Part shown: piece by piece, positions 17,269-23,610 of the stretch
Layout: every line of letters begins with the position of its first letter
Numbering within the stretch: position 1 is the stretch's first letter
Origin: JAYPWI01 sp964629575
Lineage (GTDB): Bacteria > Actinomycetota > Acidimicrobiia > Acidimicrobiales > Poriferisodalaceae
Direction: 5' to 3'
DNA length: 64,000 bases
NCBI GenBank assembly: GCA_964629575.1
Contig: CAZVUM010000016.1
Coordinates: forward strand, 1 to 64,000
Position numbers and translations under genes: made by a program
Notes under the pieces: generated by a model
Told to the model about the DNA's origin: nothing
What the model saw: only the letters and a program-made list of their open reading frames with translations
Database searches by the model: none

Positions 17269-17916
17269 GTGAAGCGAGCTGACAAGGCGGACCGAATCGG
17301 CGAGATCCTCGATGATCTCTATCCCGAGACACCGATCCCCCTCGACCACACCGACGCCTACACGCTGTTGGTGGCGGTTGCTCTGTCTGCTCAGACCACC
17401 GACAAGAAGGTGAACCAGGTCACGCCTGGGCTCTTTGCCGTCGCGTCGACGCCGGAGGAGATGGCAGCGCTTCACCCTGACGCCATTCTCGAGCTCATCC
17501 GGGAGATCGGCCTCGCCCCCACCAAAGCGCGCAACCTCTCAGCCGCCGCTCATCTGATCGTGGAGCGCGGCGGTGAGGTCGTCGCCGACTGGGAGTTCCT
17601 CGAATCTCTGCCCGGCGTCGGCCACAAGACGGCGAGCGTCGTGATGTCCCAGGCTTTCGGCATCCCGGCATTTCCCGTCGACACGCACATCCACCGACTC
17701 GCGGCTCGGTGGGGGCTGTCGAACGGAACCACCGTCGAGCGCACGGAGCGCGACCTCAAGGCGGTCTTCGACCGGGACCGCTGGAACGACCGCCATCTTC
17801 AGATCATCTTCTTCGGGCGCGAGTACTGCCCAGCGCGCGGCCACGACCTGCTCGACTGCGAGATCTGCAGCTGGGCGGCGACCAAGAAGCGGATTCGCGA
17901 AGAGTTGGCGCGCTGA
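17269..17916 (+). CDS. nth: Endonuclease III (base excision repair glycosylase/lyase)
   Basis: The 215-residue product has the HhH-GPD fold: ALSAQTTDKKVNQVTP, the helix-hairpin-helix LPGVGHKTASVV (with the catalytic Lys), and VDTHIHRLAARWGL with the catalytic Asp. It removes oxidised pyrimidines from DNA and nicks the abasic site. The C-terminal iron-sulfur loop is atypical. EYCPARGHDLLDCEICSW has three cysteines spaced C-x9-C-x2-C, and the fourth cysteine of the usual C-x6-C-x2-C-x5-C pattern is absent, so a [4Fe-4S] cluster may be lost or altered. The start is GTG 17269. Confidence 0.93.
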   Translation: MKRADKADRIGEILDDLYPETPIPLDHTDAYTLLVAVALSAQTTDKKVNQVTPGLFAVASTPEEMAALHPDAILELIREIGLAPTKARNLSAAAHLIVERGGEVVADWEFLESLPGVGHKTASVVMSQAFGIPAFPVDTHIHRLAARWGLSNGTTVERTERDLKAVFDRDRWNDRHLQIIFFGREYCPARGHDLLDCEICSWAATKKRIREELAR

Positions 17917-17966
17917 GGGGTCACTGAACGTAGGCTCGGCACGTTCGCTCGGCGCGGGAGGTCGAC

Positions 17967-18068
17967 ATGCGACGTTGGTGGATCGGTGTGGCGGCCCTGT
18001 CCGTTCTTTTGGCTGCCTGTGGAGGGAACGGGGACGAGGAACCGGCAGACGCCCGCACTACGAGATGA
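17967..18068 (+). CDS. Very small lipoprotein ORF (33 aa)
   Basis: ATG 17967 opens MRRWWIGVAALSVLLAACGG, a clear lipoprotein signal with lipobox LAAC, then an acidic tail ending at TGA 18066-18068. The stop overlaps the ATG of the next ORF (ATGA). It is either a tiny lipoprotein coupled to that ORF, or the signal peptide of one frameshifted lipoprotein gene covering both. The second reading is slightly preferred, because the downstream protein has no signal of its own. Confidence 0.5.
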   Translation: MRRWWIGVAALSVLLAACGGNGDEEPADARTTR

Positions 18069-18301
18069 CTGTCCCTCAGATGGGCTACGAGGTGGGGCCG
18101 CGACTGGAGTTGGGTGACTCGATCGCGCTCAACATCTCCGATCCCGCCAACCCCGCGGTGAGTGCGGTGATCCAGGCCGGTCCGACCGACGAGGGCGTCA
18201 CCACGGTGAACCAGAACAAGAACATCCCAGTCGGCTCGCTGACCCCCGATGCCGATCAGCCCGACGTCTCCGCGGTCAGCTCCTCGGACCAGAGTGAATA
18301 G
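18065..18301 (+). CDS. Unknown 78-aa protein, possibly the body of a frameshifted lipoprotein
   Basis: This reads MTVPQMGYEVGPRLELGDSI and continues with a polar, Asp/Ser/Asn-rich sequence to TAG 18299-18301. It is not recognised as a family. The ATG overlaps the stop of the preceding lipoprotein-signal ORF by ATGA; a one-base change near 18045-18065 would join them into a single lipoprotein of about 110 residues. The Rieske oxygenase starts 60 bases further on. Confidence 0.45.
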   Translation: MTVPQMGYEVGPRLELGDSIALNISDPANPAVSAVIQAGPTDEGVTTVNQNKNIPVGSLTPDADQPDVSAVSSSDQSE

Positions 18302-18361
18302 CCCGACACAACCGACCACTACCCTCTGAGGACAGCGCAGACTGAGCTGGGGGCAACGCTC

Positions 18362-19603
18362 GTGGAACACGCAACGCAGGTCGCGATCTTGAAAGAGCTG
18401 ATGCAGCAGCTCGACGAGAACAAGAACATCGACGCCGGAGCGCAGGTGCGAATGCCGACCACCTCCTACGTGTGTCCCGACATCGCTGAGCAGGAGTGGC
18501 AGCAGTTCTTCAGAAGCCACCCCCAGCTCATCGGGCTCTCGGGTGACCTACCGGAGGCGGGCAGCTTCTTCACGATCGACGACTTCGGCGTTCCGGTTCT
18601 CGCGACCAGGGACAAGGCGGGCGAGTTCCACGCCTTTCTCAACGCGTGCCGCCACCGCTCGGTCAGGGTCGCCGCGGAAGGACGTGGCACCAAGAACATC
18701 TTCACCTGCCCGTTCCACAGCTGGAGCTACCGCAACACCGGCGAGCTGATCAACATCCCGGACGAGGATCACTTCGGCGAGATCGACAAGTCATGCCACG
18801 GGCTGCTCGAACTGCCCGCCGTGGAACGCAACGGTCTGCTGTGGGTACACCCGCAGGTCGACGGTGAGCTCGACATCGACGGGCTGCTCGGCGCCGAGCT
18901 CGCCGCAGAGCTGGCCTCCTGGGACGCCTCCGATCACCGGTTCGTGGGCGACAAGACAATCGAGATGGACCTCAACTGGAAGTTCGCAAACGATACCTTC
19001 GGCGAGACGTATCACTTCCAGAAGCTGCACCGCGACACGCTGGGGCGGTTGTTCCTCGGCAACAACCTGCATCTGCACGAGTTCGGGCGCCATCACCGAT
19101 TCGTCACCGCGAACCACGGGATCCACGAGCTACGGGACAAGCCCGAGGTCGACTGGCGAATCGAAGACGCGACCTTCGTGCTCTATCACCTGTTCCCGAA
19201 CATCCAGTTCATCGTGAACCACAACACAGCGACGCTGATCCGGATCTACCCCGACCACGCGAATCCGGGCCGGTCGGTGACGCGCATCGGCTTCTACTAC
19301 ACCGACCGGGTGATCGAGTCGATCGAGGCCGCCCGCGCCGAAGGCCAGGCCATCGGCGATGTATACGACAGGGACGAGCGGCGCAGCGCACCGGCGGCCG
19401 GCGGTGTGGAGGCATCGATGGAGGTCTTCTACAGCACCGTCGAGCTCGAGGACTATGCGATGGGCGAGATGCAGCAGCGCTCGGCCGAGACCGGGATGCT
19501 CGAGGAGATCGTGTTCGGACGCAACGAGCCGGCGCTCCATCACTTCCACCGCAACTACCGCGAGGCTCTCGGCCAACCACCCCTGGAGCGGGTCTCGGGC
19601 TAG
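18362..19603 (+). CDS. Rieske non-haem iron oxygenase, large (alpha) subunit
   Basis: This 413-residue ring-hydroxylating oxygenase has the Rieske [2Fe-2S] motifs CRHRS and CPFHSWSY. Its catalytic domain begins with NDTFGETYHFQKLH, whose Asp/Glu and two His residues would form the mononuclear iron site and its electron-transfer bridge. The start is GTG 18362. No beta subunit, ferredoxin or reductase is adjacent, as is common for aromatic, sterol or carnitine-type Rieske oxygenases that borrow electrons from elsewhere. The substrate is unknown. The stop codon TAG overlaps the stop of the converging VOC gene in the shared CTAG. Confidence 0.88.
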   Translation: MEHATQVAILKELMQQLDENKNIDAGAQVRMPTTSYVCPDIAEQEWQQFFRSHPQLIGLSGDLPEAGSFFTIDDFGVPVLATRDKAGEFHAFLNACRHRSVRVAAEGRGTKNIFTCPFHSWSYRNTGELINIPDEDHFGEIDKSCHGLLELPAVERNGLLWVHPQVDGELDIDGLLGAELAAELASWDASDHRFVGDKTIEMDLNWKFANDTFGETYHFQKLHRDTLGRLFLGNNLHLHEFGRHHRFVTANHGIHELRDKPEVDWRIEDATFVLYHLFPNIQFIVNHNTATLIRIYPDHANPGRSVTRIGFYYTDRVIESIEAARAEGQAIGDVYDRDERRSAPAAGGVEASMEVFYSTVELEDYAMGEMQQRSAETGMLEEIVFGRNEPALHHFHRNYREALGQPPLERVSG

Positions 19604-20133
19604 CTGTCGCGGAGGTCGTTGTTCGGCGTGTGATCGCCGGCCAACCAGCGCGCGAGCTCAGCGTGCGCGTCGCCGCGGCGAAGTTCGTTGATGGAGTCCA
19701 CATCGGGCGGATCGACGGTGAACTCGACTGCGGAGCCGTCCGGGTCGGACACGTACAACGACCGGCAGTACCCGTGGTCGACGGTTCGGTGCGGCACTCC
19801 CGCAGCATCGAGACGCGATTGGATTGCCGACTGCGCGTCGGCGGTGACAGCAACGGCGATGTGGTTGAGGCTGGTCGGGTCGTTGTTCATCAGCTCGTCG
19901 ACATCGGCAGGATCGGCGAACTGGAAGAACGCCAGCGCCGATCCATCGTCGAGCGCGAAGAACGTGTGGCAATAGGTGCGGTCTCGCCCGCGCACGTTTT
20001 CCTGTTCGCACCAGGTCGCGACGAGCGGCAGCCCGATCAGGTCTTCGTAGAAGTGTCTCGTGGCGTCTTGATCGGCCACGACGATGGCGTTGTGGTGCAG
20101 CCGCATCGCGGGCGAGGACTCGGTGATCGGCAC
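19600..20133 (-). CDS. VOC (glyoxalase/extradiol dioxygenase) superfamily protein
   Basis: The core begins MRLHHNAIVVADQDATRHFYEDLIGLPLV and contains the second module half (LNHIAVAV ... SLYVSDPDGSAVEFTVDP). It is a vicinal-oxygen-chelate protein of about 168-177 residues. The first metal ligand is probably His in RLHHNAI, the second Glu in AVEFT. GTG 20133 is chosen because GAGGGGG lies about 6 bases upstream; ATG 20106 is the alternative. Members include extradiol dioxygenases, glyoxalases and fosfomycin-type resistance proteins. With a Rieske oxygenase alongside, an aromatic-catabolic role is possible but unproven. Confidence 0.75.
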   Translation of the reverse strand: MPITESSPAMRLHHNAIVVADQDATRHFYEDLIGLPLVATWCEQENVRGRDRTYCHTFFALDDGSALAFFQFADPADVDELMNNDPTSLNHIAVAVTADAQSAIQSRLDAAGVPHRTVDHGYCRSLYVSDPDGSAVEFTVDPPDVDSINELRRGDAHAELARWLAGDHTPNNDLRDS

Positions 20134-20216
20134 GTTGACCCCCTCGAAGGGTTCGTCGAGTCCCCCCACTATGGCCCCGTGCGGCCCTTTTGGGTACTCC
20201 CCAGCGCGGCCTCCCC

Positions 20217-20266
20217 GTTTCGGGTACCCCCCGGCTGCGCTGGCGCGCCCGCGGCGTACCCGAAAC
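20217..20266. repeat. Long-loop inverted repeat GTTTCGGGTAC
   Basis: GTTTCGGGTAC (20217-20227) and its exact complement GTACCCGAAAC (20256-20266) flank a 28-base GC-rich loop. The element lies between the VOC gene and the haloalkane dehalogenase. A related GGGTACTCCC occurs just before it (20191-20200). It could be a transcription-end structure or an operator; no protein assignment can be made. Confidence 0.55.
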
Positions 20267-20318
20267 AAAGGAGTCGCGTCCTCGACTCCCCAGAAGGCCG
20301 GCACGAGCGCGGGATCGG

Positions 20319-20336
20319 CCCCTAGGGCTCTAGGGG
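20319..20336 (-). terminator. Short hairpin at the end of the haloalkane dehalogenase gene
   Basis: CCCCTAG (20319-20325), loop GGCT, CTAGGGG (20330-20336): a 7-base-pair stem with a 4-base loop that overlaps the dehalogenase stop codon (CTA, 20330-20332). There is no T-run, so it would be a weak or non-canonical terminator. Confidence 0.35.
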
Positions 20337-21235
20337 TTGGCCTGGAGGAACTGCCTGATGTTGGCGACGAGCATGTCGGGCGCGTCCTCCTGGCAGAAAT
20401 GGCCGACGCCCTCCAACTCGACGACGGGGCCGTCGGGCCACACGCCGCGGAAGTCGGCAATCGCCCGCCGAGGATCGATGGCTTGATCGTCGAGACCCTC
20501 GAGAAGTATCGCCGGCTTGGCCGCGAGTGCCGCAAGGCCGTCGTCGGCCGACCTGATGTAGTCCCGGATACGGCCAAGGTACGCGTCGATGGGGAACTCG
20601 TACGCGCCGATCGAGCTGTCCCAATCGGGGAACTGCTCGGAGTACGCCCGAATCCACGTGTCGTCGACAGCGCTGTTGAAGCCGATGATCTTCATCACCG
20701 ACAGCACGGTCGAGCCGGCGTTGCGGAGAACCTGCTCGGTGCGCCCGCTGTCCATGCCCGCGCCGATCCACTGGAACCACCGTGACTCGTTGGGGCTGGG
20801 CAGATCCCGCGAGATCCGGCCGTAGCCGTTCACGGTGTTCATGTACACCATCCGCTTCACGCGCTCGGGGTGGCGTATCGCATAGGCGGTGCCGATCGGA
20901 CCACCCCAGTCCTGGATCACGAACGTGATGTCGGTGAGATCGAGATGCTCGATCAGCGCGGCCAGGTTCTCCGTGTGTGTCTGAAGCGTGTAGGTCCGGT
21001 CGAGGGGCGTCTCGCTCTTCCCGAAACCCATGTGGTCCGGAACGATCACCCGATTGTGAGCGGCCAACGGGGCGATCATGTTCCGATAGAGGTAGCCCCA
21101 GGTCGGCTCGCCGTGCAGACACACAATCGGCTCGCCCGACCCCTCGTCCACGTAGTGCTGCCGAAACCCGGCACCTTCGAAGAACCTCGCCTCGAAAGGC
21201 CACGTCCCGTCGAAGGTCTCGTCTGCGTTGATCAC
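20330..21235 (-). CDS. Haloalkane dehalogenase-like alpha/beta hydrolase
   Basis: The 301-residue protein carries the haloalkane dehalogenase layout: oxyanion motif HGEPTWGYLYR, nucleophile elbow VIQDWGGPIG with an Asp nucleophile (the D-W-G-G form typical of dehalogenases), and catalytic His in LEGVGHFCQED. It would hydrolyse a carbon-halogen bond to alcohol plus halide. The Trp after the nucleophile is a recognised halide-stabilising residue. Its position near Rieske and P450 oxygenases fits halogenated-organic metabolism, but some relatives are epoxide hydrolases or have unknown substrates. Confidence 0.82.
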   Translation of the reverse strand: MINADETFDGTWPFEARFFEGAGFRQHYVDEGSGEPIVCLHGEPTWGYLYRNMIAPLAAHNRVIVPDHMGFGKSETPLDRTYTLQTHTENLAALIEHLDLTDITFVIQDWGGPIGTAYAIRHPERVKRMVYMNTVNGYGRISRDLPSPNESRWFQWIGAGMDSGRTEQVLRNAGSTVLSVMKIIGFNSAVDDTWIRAYSEQFPDWDSSIGAYEFPIDAYLGRIRDYIRSADDGLAALAAKPAILLEGLDDQAIDPRRAIADFRGVWPDGPVVELEGVGHFCQEDAPDMLVANIRQFLQANP

Positions 21236-21341
21236 GGTCCGTCCTCAGTTGTCGTCATGGCGAGCAGCCGCCTGCCCGTGCACCCCACTGTGACACCTGC
21301 GCCGGGACTCCGAACCCTCCCACCCCCGTGGTACGAGGGGG

Positions 21342-21662
21342 CTAATCCCTCGAAAAGACGGAGAGATACTCGCGTTGCAGCGCCGTCTCGAGGGCCTGCG
21401 CCGCCGCGATCTGCTCCTCGTAGCTCTCTCGGAGCGCCCGCAGGCGGCGGATCTGTTCGCCAGAGGGAAGCTTGCCGTCGCAGGCCCGGGCGATGTCGAG
21501 GAACTCACTCAGATACGCGGCCCTCGTCCTGGCCACCATTGCTATCGCCGGGTCGAAGTCAGCGAGCGACAACTCGGGAAAGACGGGGTCGAGCGTCTCC
21601 TGGTTGATCGTCCGCATCGCCCGCTCGATCTGCAGCAGGAGGCGGTTGTGGTCGGTCGACAC
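21342..21662 (-). CDS. Conserved-looking helical protein of unknown function (106 aa)
   Basis: GTG 21662 is chosen because GGGAGAGG lies directly upstream and the further upstream part of the open frame has noncoding character. The product is predicted to be helical and highly charged, with the central run PVFPELSLADFDPAIAMVAR and a C-terminal helix rich in Arg/Glu. No family is recognised. It is an isolated gene between the dehalogenase and a decayed region. Confidence 0.5.
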   Translation of the reverse strand: MSTDHNRLLLQIERAMRTINQETLDPVFPELSLADFDPAIAMVARTRAAYLSEFLDIARACDGKLPSGEQIRRLRALRESYEEQIAAAQALETALQREYLSVFSRD

Positions 21663-22159
21663 CCTCTCCCATCGGTTGCCGATGGCCGCCACTGAGCACT
21701 TCGGCGGACGGAAGGCCACACATCGGGCTCGGTGGCGTCGATGCCATACGCTCGTGCTGCTCGGGCCAGGAGAGTTCACGATGAGAACGCCGCCGTCACT
21801 CGACACGTTCGTCGACGCCTGCATTCCGCTCGCTGAGAACCGGGACCACCAATGCGTCGCGGTGGTCCCGACAACAGGCAGGACCCTCGAGACGGGCGAC
21901 GTCATCGTGCTCGGGTGAGCGGGCGATCCACGCGATCAGCGCCCCGCCGGGTCGCCCAGGGCGTGGAGCTGGTTGACCGACCGGACAAGCTGCGCAGCAA
22001 GACTCGCCCGACGTTCCTCGAACAGGGCGTGCTCTCATACAAGTCGGCGATTCACCTCGACTTCGGCGGCATCTACGCGGTGGAGCGCTCACTCTTCGAC
22101 CCGGACCGGGTTGGCCGAACCCATCATCAGAGATTCGATCTCTCGAGCCGTGTCCACGA
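21663..22159. other. Region without a recognisable intact gene
   Basis: Only short ORFs are present. One runs 21781-21918 (45 aa, ending VVPTTGRTLETGDVIVLG). Another open stretch contains FLEQGVLSYKSAIHLDFGG. Neither is recognised. The content is probably gene debris belonging with the SIS-domain remnant that follows. Confidence 0.4.
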
Positions 22160-22528
22160 TCGGCTACCGCCAAGCGTGTACTGGTCAACGCACGCGGTGT
22201 CTCGGTAGGGGTCGCAGCCCATGCCGCAGCCCAGTTCGCCCGAATCGATGTCGACGCCCGGACACTGGGCAGCGCGGCTGGCATCACCGCTGACGACCTC
22301 CTCACGGTCGGCACCGACGACACGTTGGTGGTCATGAGTACCGGGCCCCAACCGCGGTGGCACAACGCCACGTACGAACGTTGCACAGAAGTGGGCGCCA
22401 AGATCGTATTGATCACGCCGACCCGACTCCCGGCGCCGACACAATCGTGGTCCGGGCCGGGCGCGGTGATCCTGCGGGCACAGCCACACATGTCGCAACC
22501 ATCGCAACCCTCGCAACCCTCGAAATAG
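22160..22528 (+). pseudogene. SIS-domain regulator fragment (MurR/RpiR-like)
   Basis: The frame reads AKRVLVNARGVSVGVAAH, then ADDLLTVGTDDTLVVMSTG and CTEVGAKIVLIT. This pattern matches the sugar-isomerase (SIS) phosphosugar-binding domain of MurR/RpiR regulators. The N-terminal helix-turn-helix domain is missing, and the C-terminus turns into a QPSQPSQPSK tail. There is no credible start for a full protein. It is a broken remnant. Confidence 0.5.
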
Positions 22529-22605
22529 TCGTCTGGGCCTTGCGGCGCTTGACCCGCAGCATGCGCGAGCGGCGCTCGACGAACTCAACCATCACCCTGT
22601 GTGAC

Positions 22606-22637
22606 GGATATCTCAGCCGCGCGCTATAGCGATATCC
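22606..22637. promoter_or_regulatory. Inverted repeat GGATATC...GATATCC, candidate operator
   Basis: GGATATC (22606-22612) and GATATCC (22631-22637) are exact complements separated by 18 bases, directly upstream of the TATAAT of the DUF2795-like gene. The position over the -35 zone suits a repressor or activator site. No binding protein can be named. Confidence 0.45.
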
Positions 22638-22648
22638 GCGATTCGTCA

Positions 22649-22662
22649 TATAATCAGATGCA
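22649..22662 (+). promoter_or_regulatory. Consensus -10 box implying a leaderless transcript
   Basis: TATAAT (22649-22654) lies only 7 bases before the ATG at 22662. Transcription would start at or within a base of the A of ATG, giving a leaderless mRNA, a common arrangement in Actinomycetota. No Shine-Dalgarno sequence precedes this ATG, in agreement. No good -35 hexamer is seen; the inverted repeat occupies that area. Confidence 0.6.
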
Positions 22663-22871
22663 TGACCGCAGTGTGTCGAACCGAAATCGCGGACTTCATC
22701 GAAGATGCCTTTCGCGGCACACCACTCTCGTCAACTGACCTCGTCGAGTTCGCGGCGGATCACGGGGCCAGAACACCGGTGCTCAAGGTATTGGGCCGCC
22801 TACAGGGAGTTGCCTACCGGGAGCTTCGTGAGCTCTGGGGTGAACTCGGCGACGTGCCGGTCGAGCGATGA
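22662..22871 (+). CDS. DUF2795-like small protein
   Basis: This 69-residue protein resembles the DUF2795 pattern: an N-terminal helix (EIADFIEDAF), then SSTDLVEFAADHGARTPVLKVLGRLQGVAYREL. Members are small, function unknown, and often occur in Actinomycetota stress contexts. It is translated from a probably leaderless mRNA, and its TGA overlaps the ATG of the pentapeptide-repeat gene (ATGA), so the two form a coupled pair. Confidence 0.6.
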   Translation: MTAVCRTEIADFIEDAFRGTPLSSTDLVEFAADHGARTPVLKVLGRLQGVAYRELRELWGELGDVPVER

Positions 22872-23359
22872 CATGGTTGACGCGTCGTCGAGAACGGAAC
22901 GACGCGGCACGTCAAGCGATCGTCGCTGAGCTGCGGCGACCCCAGGAGACCACCGGCAACCATCTGATCGGTGAACGCAAGTCAGCAGCGCGAGCATCGC
23001 TCCTCGGTTCCGACCTCCACGGGGCCGACTTGCGGTTTGCCGATCTTCGGCACTGCGATCTGCGCAGGGCGGACCTCTCATCTGCGCTCTTTGACGGCGC
23101 CGATCTGTCGTGGGCAAGGCTGAGCGGAGCGAATCTAGAGGCCGCCGTGTTCGGTCGAGCCCTACTAGTTGAGACCGTGATGGATGGCGCGAACCTCGCT
23201 CACGCCGATCTCTCGCAAGCGACGGGGCTAACGTGGGCGAGCGTTCGCGGCGCGACGAGGTCCACGTCGACAAAGTGGCCAACCGGATTCAGTCCGGCTC
23301 GCCCGGTTGTCGCTGACCCGCTGATCCACACGGGTCCGAGGCCTCCCCCGCGACGATGA
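22868..23359 (+). CDS. Pentapeptide-repeat protein, C-terminus probably replaced by IS debris
   Basis: After a basic N-terminal segment there are about 13 A(D/N)LxxA-type pentapeptides (SDLHGADLRFADLRHCDLRR; GADLSWARLSGANLEAAVF; GANLAHADLSQA), which fold as a right-handed beta-helix. Some such proteins (MfpA/Qnr) mimic DNA and protect gyrase; others have unknown roles. The last 35 residues (after ATGLTWASVRG) lose the repeat pattern and run into the IS630 remnant, so the original end may have been lost. It is coupled by ATGA to the preceding DUF2795-like gene. Confidence 0.7.
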   Translation: MTWLTRRRERNDAARQAIVAELRRPQETTGNHLIGERKSAARASLLGSDLHGADLRFADLRHCDLRRADLSSALFDGADLSWARLSGANLEAAVFGRALLVETVMDGANLAHADLSQATGLTWASVRGATRSTSTKWPTGFSPARPVVADPLIHTGPRPPPRR

Positions 23360-23606
23360 GCGTCATTCTGATGAGTTCATCGCCTTCTTGAACGAGGTCG
23401 ACCGCCACGTCCCCAGCGACCTCGACGTGCACCTCGTGTTGGACAACCTCCAGACCCACACGATCCAGAAGTGGCTGCTGCGCCACCGCCGGGTCCGCTT
23501 CCACTTCACCGCGCACCCAACCGTCGGGGAACTGGCGGCCGACATCACCGCATGGGTCGAGACCTGGAACGAGAACCCACACCCGGTCGACGCCATTGCG
23601 CCGTGA
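23352..23606 (+). pseudogene. IS630-family transposase remnant
   Basis: The frame reads DEFIAFLNEVDRHVPSDLDV, then HLVLDNLQTH, WLLRHRRVRFHFT and ITAWVETWNENPHP. These are the DDE-domain and C-terminal segments of IS630-type transposases. The stretch that normally follows HFT (TPTYGSWLNLVERWF) is deleted, and both ends are missing. No terminal inverted repeats were found. It is a dead fragment. Confidence 0.65.
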
Positions 23607-23610
23607 GTCA

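Noticed and set aside
15494..19603. Overlapping stop codons of convergent genes (15494-15500 and 19600-19603)
   Set aside because: They are real, but compact convergent overlaps are ordinary in high-GC bacterial genomes and give no evidence of a special function.
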